A stretch of 64,000 bases of DNA from positions 7,740,501 to 7,804,500 of the forward strand of contig NC_079328.1 in assembly GCF_029931775.1 (NCBI RefSeq), written 5' to 3'. Numbering within the stretch: the first letter of the stretch is position 1; the number at the start of each line of letters is the position of its first letter. The translations under genes were made by a program, and so were the position numbers. The notes under the pieces were generated by a model. That model saw nothing but the letters and a program-made list of their open reading frames with translations. It was not told the DNA's origin and ran no database searches. Source of the DNA: Euleptes europaea. Taxonomy: Eukaryota; Chordata; Lepidosauria; Squamata; Sphaerodactylidae. Below are positions 44,190 through 54,300 of this stretch, one piece after another.

Positions 44190-44217
44190 CTCAGGTCAGC
44201 TGTGTGAACATTATCTC
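42755..44217 (-). CDS. FASTKD3: FASTKD3 exon 2 (short 5'UTR plus first and largest coding exon)
   Basis: The acceptor TTTCTAG ends at 44218. The coding start ATG is at 44189-44187 (MALMNLKCFQ; human starts MALI). The exon gives 478 codons plus one base and ends before gtaagt. A 6-residue upstream ORF (44211-44191) sits in the short leader. This one large exon holds most of the protein, as in mammals. Confidence 0.96.
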
Positions 44218-44339
44218 CTAGAAAGGATAAGAAAAAAAGATGTTAGAACAATGCTATAATAGCACCTTCCTGCAATTTACAACAGCATATATTTTATACT
44301 TTTTTGTATCCTGCCCAACCCCCCAAGAAGCACAGAATG

Positions 44340-44560
44340 TCATTTATTTACTTAATTTATACCTTGTCTTTCCCAACAGTAACCCAAAGCTGCTTACACC
44401 ATTCTGCACAACAACAACACTGCGAAGTAGGTTAGGCTGAAAGTGTGTGACTGGCCCATGGTCACCCAACAAGTTTCCATGGCAGAGTGGCAATTCGAAC
44501 CTGGGTCTCCCAGATCCTAGTTGGACACTGTAACCACTATACCACGCTAGCATATGCCCT
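44340..44560 (-). repeat. Sauria-type SINE in FASTKD3 intron 1
   Basis: tttatttacttaatttataccttgtctttccc, then gtgactggcccatggtcacccaac, gggtctcccagatcctag and ccactataccacgctag. Near full length, reverse. Confidence 0.83.
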
Positions 44561-44769
44561 TCTCTCCTCTCCATTTTATCCTCACAAGAACTCTGAGATA
44601 GCAATGAAGATACTGAAGATTTAGATGTTATATGGAATCCAATAATTTCTAGAGTGGAAAATATGTTTAAAAGTTTAGAAAGCGGCAATGATGATTCCCA
44701 GACCCCACCTGGAGGTTGGCAACCCTACATGCATGCGCAGAGTTTGCATCATGTGGGCGCACGATCTTA

Positions 44770-44908
44770 GGTCACTTCCACACAGGCCGAATAATGCACT
44801 TTCAATTCACTTTGAACATGGATTGTACTGTGGGAAATGGCAAACTCCACTTACAAACGATCCTTAAAGCGCATTGAAAGCGCATTATTCGGCCTGTGCG
44901 GAAGTGCC
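44770..44908. mobile_element. Harbinger-like MITE (TTA target site)
   Basis: 139 bp bounded by the 3-bp duplication TTA (44767-44769, 44909-44911). The ends pair as inverted repeats: ggtcacttccacacaggccgaataatgc against gcattattcggcctgtgcggaagtgcc. It lies within 300 bp of the FASTKD3/MTRR promoter. Confidence 0.72.
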
Positions 44909-45049
44909 TTAGCGAGGGGCACCAATGGCCGTGCCTGTGATGAACAGGATGCAGAAAAGCGATCAGAAAGACCTTGATCTTAGCCCCCTCCCCTTAAAAG
45001 AAGAAACGGCTGTGGGAAGGGGGCTCTCTGCACATGCCCAGAGACACAT

Positions 45050-45620
45050 GGAGCTCACGGCGCCAGGGGCTTCGGCCGCAACCGGCCTTCCTCCCGCCTC
45101 CCGCCCCTTACTTGCTTCTTTCTTTGACGTAACTCCGCTCGAGGACTTTTGCCGACTACGCATGCGCACTCTGAGGGAAGCGCGCGGTAGAAAAGGAAGT
45201 TTGGGCCTTCCGGCACTTCGTAGCCTTGGAGGATAACCCTGAGTGAAAGAATCCCACTTGACTTGCCTGGCGGCGGATGTGACGTTTCCCCAGTCGCGGC
45301 GTAGATCCCGCGCGGTACTTTTTTTTTAACCCGGGCCCGCCCTTCACGGCGAGGGATCCGCCCTTTCGCGTCGCCTCTTTCTCCCCGCTCTTTCCGCCCG
45401 ATCTGTTAATTGACCAATAGGCTTTCCCTCCGACCGCTAAACCTGGTTGGCTTCTTTGCCTAGCAAAACGACCCAATCGCGTACTTTCACTCTGACTGGC
45501 AGCTGTTGACAGCCAATCAGGAAATAGTGGACGCAAACTAGTCGCGTTTCTTTTGACGTCACGATAAAGGGACAGGCGCAAAGCCAAGCCTGGAAGCGTG
45601 ACGCCAAATTCACACGTACC
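45050..45620. promoter_or_regulatory. Likely bidirectional CpG-rich promoter of FASTKD3 and MTRR
   Basis: GC- and CpG-rich interval between the divergent genes. Visible motifs: NRF1-like CGCATGCGCA (about 45160), ETS-type cttccgg (about 45209), CCAAT boxes (gaccaatagg about 45413; cagccaatcagg about 45511) and a full CRE TGACGTCA (about 45555), with partial CREs near 45123 and 45278. NRF1, ETS and CRE sites are typical of nuclear genes for mitochondrial proteins, which fits FASTKD3. A possible FASTKD3 exon 1 donor on the minus strand is GCAA|gtaagg at 45112/45111. The MTRR exon 1 end could not be placed. Confidence 0.75.
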
Positions 45621-45949
45621 GAGTGAGGCCTCACTTGGTGGGAAATGTAATTTAAATTTTTTTTAATTGCTTTATAATCGGTTCTAGAAGAGGAACCCCC
45701 CCACACCTAAGATTATGTTGAATGTTGCTGGGTTGGAAGCTATCAAGAAGTGTCCAGAGCCGCCGCCGCCTCCTGCGTTGAGACAAAATCGTCCGAGGCC
45801 TCTACAAAGACCTGAGGTTCCTCAACCTAGGAAAGAAGGCCCAGATCCCCAGCGAGGGCCTCTGTGCTTCGGCTGCTCGCATTTGGAGGCTGCGCAATTC
45901 CATTTCACCTGCTCCCATTGCGCGGCCCTTTGACCCTGCTGGTAGGGTT

Positions 45950-46160
45950 GCCAACCTCCAGGTGGGACCTGAAGATCTCCCGGAATTACAAGTGATCTCC
46001 AGGCCACAGAGGTCAGTTCCCCTGGAGGAAATGGCTGCTTTGGAGGGTGGATTCTACGGCACTGTACCCCCTTGAAGTCCGTCCCTCCCCCAAACCCTCC
46101 CCAGGCTCCACCCCCCCCAAATCTCCAGGAGTTACCCAACCCGGAGTTGGCAACCCTAAC
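45950..46160. mobile_element. TIR element (gggttgccaacctcc), copy 1
   Basis: It starts agggttgccaacctccaggtg and ends gttggcaaccctaa, an inverted pair. The body has gatctcc and gttcccctgg phrases shared with the next copy. Common reptile non-autonomous DNA element; superfamily unsure. Confidence 0.7.
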
Positions 46161-46197
46161 ATCACTATAATTCACAGCCGCAGCACCCTCCGCTTGC

Positions 46198-46642
46198 TAG
46201 GGTTGCCAACCTCCAGATGGAGGCTGGAGATCTCCCCTTCTTACAACTGCTCTCTAGACCGCAGAGATCAGTTCCCCTGGGGAAAGAAGTAGAACTGGTT
46301 TTTCTATGCTGACTTTCTCTACCACTTAAGGGAGACTCAAACCGGATCACAATCCCCTTCCCTTCCCCACAACAGACACCCTGTGAGGTAGGTGGGGCTG
46401 AGAGAGCTCTAACAGAGCTGTGACTAGCCCAAGGTCACCCAGCTGGCTTCGTGTGTCGGAGTGGGGAAACCAATCCAGTTCGCCAGATTAGCCTCCGCCG
46501 CTCATGTGGAGGGGTGGGGGGATCAAAACCCGGTTCCCCTGATCAGAGTCCACCCCCTGCTGAGTCCCTTCCCCAACCCCCAACCCCCGCTCCACTCTCA
46601 GATCTCCAGGCATTCCCTTGCCCAGACCTGGCAACCCTCCCT
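46198..46642. mobile_element. TIR element (gggttgccaacctcc), copy 2, split by a SINE
   Basis: The left piece 46198-46283 begins agggttgccaacctccagatgg. It resumes at about 46554 and ends gacctggcaaccctcc. The SINE 46284-46553 lies inside it. Confidence 0.65.
46284..46553 (-). repeat. tRNA-derived SINE, family A, nested
   Basis: agaagtagaactggtttttctatgctgactttctctaccac through gatcaaaacccggttcccctgatcagagtccacc, inside the TIR element. Confidence 0.85.
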
Positions 46643-46722
46643 GCTGGGTAGGACATTTTTAAATTGAGGGCTGCCAGCAAGGTTAGGAAACCTTGGCGCT
46701 GCGGGGACAGGGCGCCATCAAG

Positions 46723-46894
46723 GGGCGAAAACGCATGGTCGCTTTAGCCTCCTTTATTCCCTGTTTCAGCCAGGATTCAGCCAGGATCAAATGCACGCAT
46801 TTCGCCGTTTGGCGAAACGCATGCATTTGATCCTGGCTGAATCCTGGCTGAAACAGGGAATAAAGGAGGCTAAAGCGACCATGCGTTTTCGCCC
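46723..46894. mobile_element. Near-perfect palindromic MITE
   Basis: 172 bp, flanked by aag on both sides. Its halves are reverse complements over about 84 bp (gggcgaaaacgcatggtcgc at each end, inverted) with two differences, both CpG-type transitions. The loop is only about 4 nt. A young element of unknown superfamily. Confidence 0.75.
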
Positions 46895-47121
46895 AAGGTC
46901 CACCCTCCGAAGCTGCCCTTTCCTCAGGGGGGCGGGGGAATTGATCTCAATGCAGTCTGGAGGGCAGCTGTAGTTCCGGGAGGTTGGCAACCGCGAGCGC
47001 CGGCCGCTTGCTGGGGTTTGATGGTGCACAGAAGCAGCGGGCGGGGTTGGAGCCAGCAGAACAACCCCAAGGGTGGGTGGGTGTTGGGGGGAAGGATCCA
47101 TATGTCTGAAAGAGGTTTTTT

Positions 47122-47500
47122 TAACATTAGATTTTAAAAATTATTTTTAAACAAACAATGCATACACATAAAACACAACTTTCACTCCTCATACTTCTTC
47201 GGTACTCTATGTTCATAGCAAGACCCACAGCATAAACCCAATAAGGCGGAACTAAATCATTCTATTTTGTCTAATATTAATCTTACGTCTTAACAAACAA
47301 TCAAATCTTCAGTTAGACATAATATATTCAAAACATACAATCTAATCACTGCAAAACAATGTTTGATACTATGTTATCTACTGATGCCCTTCACTAAATC
47401 TCATGGATGATATATCTAAATTATAACCCTATATATTTAGTTATATAGTCTAAAATCATGTACCTATATCATTGCATAACATTTAGCATACTATATACTA
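47122..47500 (-). mobile_element. Probable L1 3' fragment
   Basis: Flanked by a 14-bp duplication gaaagaggtttttt (47108-47121, 47501-47514). The left side is T-rich (reverse poly-A). No coding remains, so the family call is by structure. Confidence 0.5.
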
Positions 47501-47628
47501 GAAAGAGGTTTTTTGTAGCATGTTTGGAAACTTTTTCTCTAGGGCACTTACTGCATGAAACCCCTAAGGCGGGTATGTGTGCGCTCAGAGTCGGGGTACA
47601 CTCTTTGCAGGTTAAAAGAGCTAGATGC

Positions 47629-48000
47629 ATACCTTGTGTGTTAAGTGCCGTCAAGTCGCTTCCGACTCATGGCGACCCTACGAATGAAAGTCCTCCAAAA
47701 TGTCCTATCTTTGACAGCCTTGCTCAGATCTTGCAAATTGAAGGCTGTGGCTTCCTTTATTGAGTCAATCCATCTCTTGTTGGGTGTTCCTCTTTTCCTG
47801 CTGCCCTCAACTTTTCCTATCATGACGGTCTTTTCCAGTGACTCTTGTCGTCTCATGACGTGACCAAAATACGATAGCCTCAGTTTAGTCATTTTAGCTT
47901 CTAGGGTCAGTTCAGGCCTGATTTGATCTATTACCCACTGATTTGTTTTTTTGGCAGTCCACAGAATCCGTAACACTCTCCTCCAACACCACATACCTTA
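47629..48000 (-). mobile_element. RTE/BovB LINE, 3' end
   Basis: The minus strand encodes the C-terminal RT region: QIRPELTLEAKMTKLRLSYF, GHVMRRQESLEKTVMIGKVE, then RRVAMSRKRLDGT stop near 47641. The HVMRR..SLEKT..GK motif is typical of BovB. It is 5' truncated and the frame is open over 117 codons. Confidence 0.85.
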
Positions 48001-48156
48001 GCGTCTTTGAAAATCTGTGTTCTGTCCATGAGTGTTAATGTTGCTCCTGGAAGAACTAGGTGATACACATTGTATTGGGGGTGGGGGGGAGGTCCTAGTC
48101 CTGGAATTGGTTGTGATCTAAGAAACAAGCGACTAGCCTTTCTTTTTTGCCCGTAG

Positions 48157-48314
48157 GTGGCTTTTGAATGATGTGCTGTGAAACAAACAGGAGGTTCTTG
48201 CTGCTTTACGCATCCCAGAAGGGGCAGGCAAAAGCCATTGCTGAAGAGATCTGCCAGCAAGCCAAGGAACGTGGATTCAAAGCTGATATTCACTGCATCA
48301 GTGAGGCAGACAAG
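48157..48314 (+). CDS. MTRR: MTRR first coding exon
   Basis: The acceptor is ttgcccgtag and the donor gtgagg. The start is ATG at 48168, directly after an in-frame TGA; a second ATG follows at 48171. The N-terminus reads [20 protein letters not shown], against human [14 protein letters not shown], so it has a few extra residues. The FMN phosphate loop (SQKGQAKA) is intact. Confidence 0.94.
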
Positions 48315-51300
48315 GTGAGGTTCTCATCCTTGACAGGACGCTGCTTTAGACATTCAGAAGGGGGCAAGTGACTGACACATCCTCTCTTCCCCCTGCTTTC
48401 AAATGTCCAAAGTATGCCTTTAGAAGTTTGTCTCTCAACAATAATATATTGAATAAAACAAGTGGGGACCCGCAAGAAACTTGTGGGGAGGGGGCATGCT
48501 TCAGCCTTTGTTTCCTTCCCTCTCCCCCATCTTTGTCGAAGTTCCCCCCTCTCTCTTTGCCCCCTCCTCTTATCCATCAGTCTTTCCCCTTCTCTTTCTC
48601 CCACACCCCCTTCTCTAGCAATCCTCTACTACCCCCCTTTCTCCACACACTCAGTTTATGTCAGTCTCCCCTCTCTCTTACTCCTAGCCCTTCTCAGATA
48701 ATGGCCCCTCTCTCTTTCTCCCATTCCTTCTCAGTCTGTCCCTCTCTTTCTCTCGCCTCCGTTTGTATCCTCCAAGACAATCCCCTTCTTTCTCTTCCTC
48801 TCCCCCTCCCTCAGACAATCTCCTGCCCCCCTTTTCCCTACTTTGAGCCTGGCAGCTCCAAGCCTCGAGTAGCTCCAGGTGGCTGGCCAGCTTCAGAGCC
48901 TCTCCCGATGTCCACTGCCAGGCCCGGAGCAGCTCCTTGCGGCTGCTGGCAACAGCTCTACAGGCGAGTCCCTCCGTTAGGTTTGCAGAACGATCTGTTT
49001 TGGGTAGGTGTGGTCCCAGTCCATGGATTTAGATGTCTTCAGATAGGGGACACTCTTGAGAAATAGATATATATAGATATCTGAGAAAACAGCTAACAAA
49101 GAAATAAAAAAGTACCATAAAACAATCAGAGTTCAGCAAATAAGAACGTAATTCATGGGAGACACTGAAACATGGGCATGGGTAAATATGTTTTAGCAGC
49201 TTTTTTAAAAGGCCATTGATGTGGCGGCTAATCAAGCCTTTTGGCAGAGGACATTTTGTGATTTTGGGCCAGCACTGAAAGGGCCCTGTTACATGCAGCC
49301 ACTGGAAAAATTAGGGGTGTGCCAAGCAGGGCCTTGCTAGAACATCTCAACATCAAAGTAGGCTCACAGTGGAGAAATACAGTCTTTCAGGTACCCTGCC
49401 CCCAAAATACTTATGGCAGGGGTAGGTAACCCTGGGCACTATACCATTTACTCATCACACAGGGACCCAAGTCGTTGAGGCGAGCCTGTGAAGACTGGCA
49501 GCAGCTTTAGGGCTGGCGAGGTTTGGGGCATGGTTTTGCCCGTCATCACTGCTCAGACCACACAGCTGCCAGCTGGGCTTGAGGGGGACTCACATCCCTG
49601 GCGGTGTGCCCTTGGGCTGAGCTTGCTTACAGAGCATGTGACCTCTTGCCTCCCACTTATTTGCCAGCCCACCAAAAGTTTCAGTTATGTGTTTTTTGTG
49701 CCCAGAAACAAACAGATAGCCAATGAAGATCCTTCATGGTTGATATGACATAATTGTTGTGGAAGTCCCAGATGTTTAGCTTAACTGGAATTTCTATTTC
49801 AAAGGCAGCCCCAGGTCAAGTGACTCTGTGCGGTGGTTTGGAGCGGTGGAGTCTGATCTGGAGAACCGGGTTTGATTCCTCACCCCTCCACATGAGCCGC
49901 AGAGGCTAATCTGGTGAACTGGGTCTGTTTTCCCACTCCTACACATGAAGCCAGCTGGGTGACCTTGGGCTAGTCACAGTTCTCTGTGAACTCTCTGAGC
50001 CCCACCTACCTCACAGGGTGTCTGTTGCAGGGAGGGAAGGGAAGGTGATTGTAAGCCAGTTTGATTCTTCCTTAAGTGGTAGAGAAAGTCGGCATATAAA
50101 AACCAACTCGCCCTCCCCCCCTTATAAACCTCACTAATGGCCGCTGTGTATTTGAACCTTAGCCTCCCCACTCCAGTCTCTTATCAGATCCACTACACAT
50201 GGCATCTGTACTGCACAGGAATATATCCTCAATATCTTGGACTGATTAAGTATTTAAATAGAGAGTCATCCACAGCCAGGATACTCGGGACAGGGTAACA
50301 GTGGATATGAAAGACCAATAAAAAAGTGAACTCATTTCAAAGTCTTAACCCAATAGAATTTTGTGTTTAGCTTTTGTGTGTGTGTGTTTGTCTGCTGTTT
50401 TGAAATGTCTGTCCAGTGACATTTTAATCTGGTTTCTTTTTTTCTCCTGACTTGTAGTATAACTTGAATAGTGAAAAGGACCCTGTGGTTATCATCACTT
50501 CCACAACAGGTGATGGAGAACCGCCAGACACAGCAGTCAAGTTCGTTAAGGAAATTAATGACAAAACTCTGCCACTGAATCACTTTTCCCATTTACGATA
50601 TGGATTACTTGGTAATTTTGTAGCCTGTAATGTTCTTAATAATGTTCTTAATAATGCAGGAACAACATAGTTGTTTTAAATTATGTATATCCTTTTGATT
50701 AAACCATTTACACATGTTGGACTGTAAGGCTCTTCTCATGATGTGCATTATAAAGTAAAAGGGGTGGGGAGGTCCTGCAAACCGCACAGCAACTGATTAT
50801 CTTGGATTTAACCTGATTTCCCCTCCCCTCCCCTCCCCTCCCCTCCCCTCCCTAGCCCACCTCCACCTGGCATTTAGCCCAAGGAGCTCCCCTGCCCTCC
50901 AGTATTACTTGTTCACGGGTCCCAGGGAACTGATGGGAAAGGGAAGGCGGGGAAATGCACAGGTGCTCCCCTCTACTCTTCTTCTCTACTCCCTCAGTGA
51001 CCGCCGCTCTATCTGCGCAGAGGATGGCAAAAACCTCCAGGATCCCTGGGCCAATCTGGCCTGGAGTAAAACTCCTTCCTGATCCCAAATTGGCAATTGG
51101 CGTTGCCCTGGGCATGTAAGAAAGGGCAACCCACAAGAGACGATCGCCGGCTCATCCCTTCCTGCCCTCCCTCTCATGATCTGCCTAAATTCGTAGTGAG
51201 ACATAGAATCAACATTGTTGTCAGATGACCATCTGACAAATGTCGACCATTCCAGAATATTCCACTCACTGATACGCTTCCTTGGTTAGATTTTTTAAAC

Positions 51301-54300
51301 ATTTCCATTAAACCAAGAGTAACTGAGCATACATTTCAGTTTAATCTGAAGCTACTGATCTAATCAGTCTGTTGGTTTGTGCCTTTATGTCCCCCCTCAC
51401 TTGGGTTTCTCAGGTCTGGGAGACTCAGAATACACGTTCTTCTGCAACGGGGGGAAGCTAATAGACAAACGGTTTCAGGAACTCGGAGCGCAGCATTTTT
51501 ATGAGACAGGGCTTGCTGACGACGCTGTCGGGTAAGAGTACAGGAGGACTCTGGCTTCTGATTTCCTCCCAGCACAACTAAATATGTTATATGTGCTTAT
51601 AAGTTTTGTTATAAATATTTGTATTTTAAAGACTGTTTGAATTGTTTTAATGCTCACTGCCTTGGGAACTCTGAGTTGGGTGGTGAGACAGGATAGAAAT
51701 GACTTAAATAAATAACTAGTTAACGCACAGCTGTATAAGATTGTTGTTTTGTTCCCAGAGAATTCACTGGAACATTTTGGATTGACTGTTGGTCTGCTCC
51801 TAACTGTATGTGGGTGTTTGTATGTGTGTGCGTGTGCACATGCAAAGGATTCAGACTGGGGTGTTGGGCTTGGTAATGGGAAGGCTCCTCCAGCAATATG
51901 TGTGTGTAAAGTGCCATCAGGTTGCAGCAAACTTATGGCGACCCCATAGGGTTTTCAAGGCAAGGTGGTTTGTCATTGCCTTCCTCTGCAAAATCTTCCT
52001 TGGTGGTCTCCCATCCAAGGGCTGACCCTACTTAGCTTCCAAGATCTGATGAGATCGAGCTATTCCATACCATTCCACATCCCCCTCCAGCGATTTACCC
52101 CTTACCTTTACAGGTAAAGGCAGAATAACTTTCCTCGGCCCTGTGAGAAACCCTAGAGTGCCTTGTGGGAGGGTTGCGCATCTACATTTTCCTCATCACC
52201 CTGGGGATCTCCTTTACAGCAGCAGGCAGGTCCTGGATATTTGGGGTAACTAGGTTGGTCATAGAATCATAGCGTTGGAAAGGACCACCAGGGTCATCTA
52301 GTCCAACCCCCTGCACATGCAGGAAATTCACAACTACCTCACACACACACACAATTCAGTGACCCCTACTCCATGCCCAGAAGATGGCCAAGATGCCCTC
52401 CCTCCCATGAACTGCCCAAGGTCATAAAATCAGCATTGCTGACAGATGGCCATCTAGCCTCTGCTTAAAAACCTCCAGGGAAGGAGGCATTAGCTGGCAA
52501 GCCTCCACTGAGTTCTTTAGAGCAGTGGCTTCCATGGTGGGGAATAGCCCAGTGCTCGGGGGGGGGGGAGCTGGGATGTTCTCTGCGACCTAACTTGGAA
52601 GCCCCTGCTGCTTCTAAGTCCACCAGTTCCACAGAACCACTGGGCAGAAGAAGTCCCAGCTCCTGTGCTGAAGCCTGCCATTTTGGGTTGTCTCGGCCTC
52701 CTCTCTGGGTCATCCAAAGCTCTCGGAGGAGGAAAGGTGTAACATACAGGTGGGCAAGACTGTGTTGGAAGTGAAAGGTGGGAGGGAAGCAGGAAGCTTG
52801 GAGCTGGGACTTCTTCTGCCCATGGATGGGGCCTGGCGTGGTGTAGTGGTTAAGAGCGGTGGATTCTAATCTGGAGGTCCAGGTTTAATTCCCCACTCCT
52901 CCACACGAGTGCATACACTGATCTGGTGAATCAGGTTGGTTTCCCCACTCACACACATGAAGCCTGCGGGGTGACCTTAGGCTAGTCACAGTTCTCTCCG
53001 AATTCTCTCATCCCCACCCACCTCACAGGGTGTTTGTTATGGGGAGTGGAAGGGAAGGAGATTGTAAGCTGGTTTGATTCTCCTTTAAAAAAGGTAGAGA
53101 AGGTCGGCATATAAAAACCAGCTCTTCTTCTTCTACTATCATTTTCACTTTAAAAGTGCTCTTCCTCTATTTTGTTGTAGTTTGGAGCTGGTGGCTGATC
53201 CGTGGATTGCTGGACTTTGGGCTGCCCTTAGCCAAGAATGTGTGTCAAGGAAAGAAGACCCATGCTGCTGTGACAAGACTGCATCTCTTGGGTCAAGCAT
53301 AGACTGCAAAATAGAACAGTTAAAACTTGGAGATTTGACAGTGAAAAACGGCGTTCTGTCTAAAAACGGAGGAAAGGTTAACCTAGTGCCTCCCATTCAA
53401 GAATCTCAGCCTTCCCTTTCCCGATCGGTGCCTCCCCTTTCACAGTCTGCTCTTAGTGTACCTGCTTTGCCACCAGAATATCTTGAAGTGGAGTTTCAAG
53501 AAAGCTGCAGCCAGGAAAGTTCTCCTGTGGTGAGGGCCTCTTTAAAAGCAAGCTTGTGCCTTTCTGGAAGTTTCTGAACTAAACTAGCAGAGTGTCTGAA
53601 AAGGCTATGGTTGTTTTATTATTCATTTATACCGCACTTTTGTCACCAGTGGGAACTTAAAGTGGCTTACTATCCTTCCCTCCTTTTTGTTTTGTCTGCT
53701 GGTCCCTCAATAATCCCTCCTCCCCGCCACATGTTTTGATTGATGTGTGTGTGTGTGAGACTTTTAGTACAGGTTTATAATTTGGTTTATGATGTGTTTT
53801 TAGACTACTCTGTTTTTTGTTAGCTGCCTTGGTGGCTACAAGATTTAAGTCTTGTAAATAAATTTTATCCTCATAACACCTCTGTGAGGTAGATTAAGCT
53901 GAGAGTATAGGACCTGTCCAAGGTAGCCAAGCAAGCTTTCATGGCAGAGTAGGGTTTCCATCCTGAGTCTCCCAGATCCTAGTCCGACACTCTTAACCAC
54001 TGTGCAAGGCTAGCTGTCTCCATGTGTCCTCCCCCCCTTTTTTTCTTTTTTAAGCATTCACATTACTTCTTTCCCATACCTCTTTCCAAATTTTCCTGTT
54101 TTGTTCTACTCTTCCCAAAACATTTTGGCAAGATTGCAGTGAAACTACATTTTCACACCCCATCAACATGAAAGTGCTTATTTTATTTATTTGTTTGTTT
54201 ATTTATTTAAAAAATTTGTGCCCCACTCTATACAAGCCAAGGCTGGGCTCAAATCATGCTCACATTGGCACTGTTTTAATTGCCTCAGCCCTGTGGCCAT

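Noticed and set aside
45156-45587. 143-codon minus-strand frame over the promoter
   Set aside because: Lies in the CpG-rich promoter; composition-driven and without a family signature.
48368-49066. 232-codon frame on the plus strand
   Set aside because: It follows a pyrimidine-rich tract and reads as S/P/L low complexity; it begins in the MTRR intron with no splice support.
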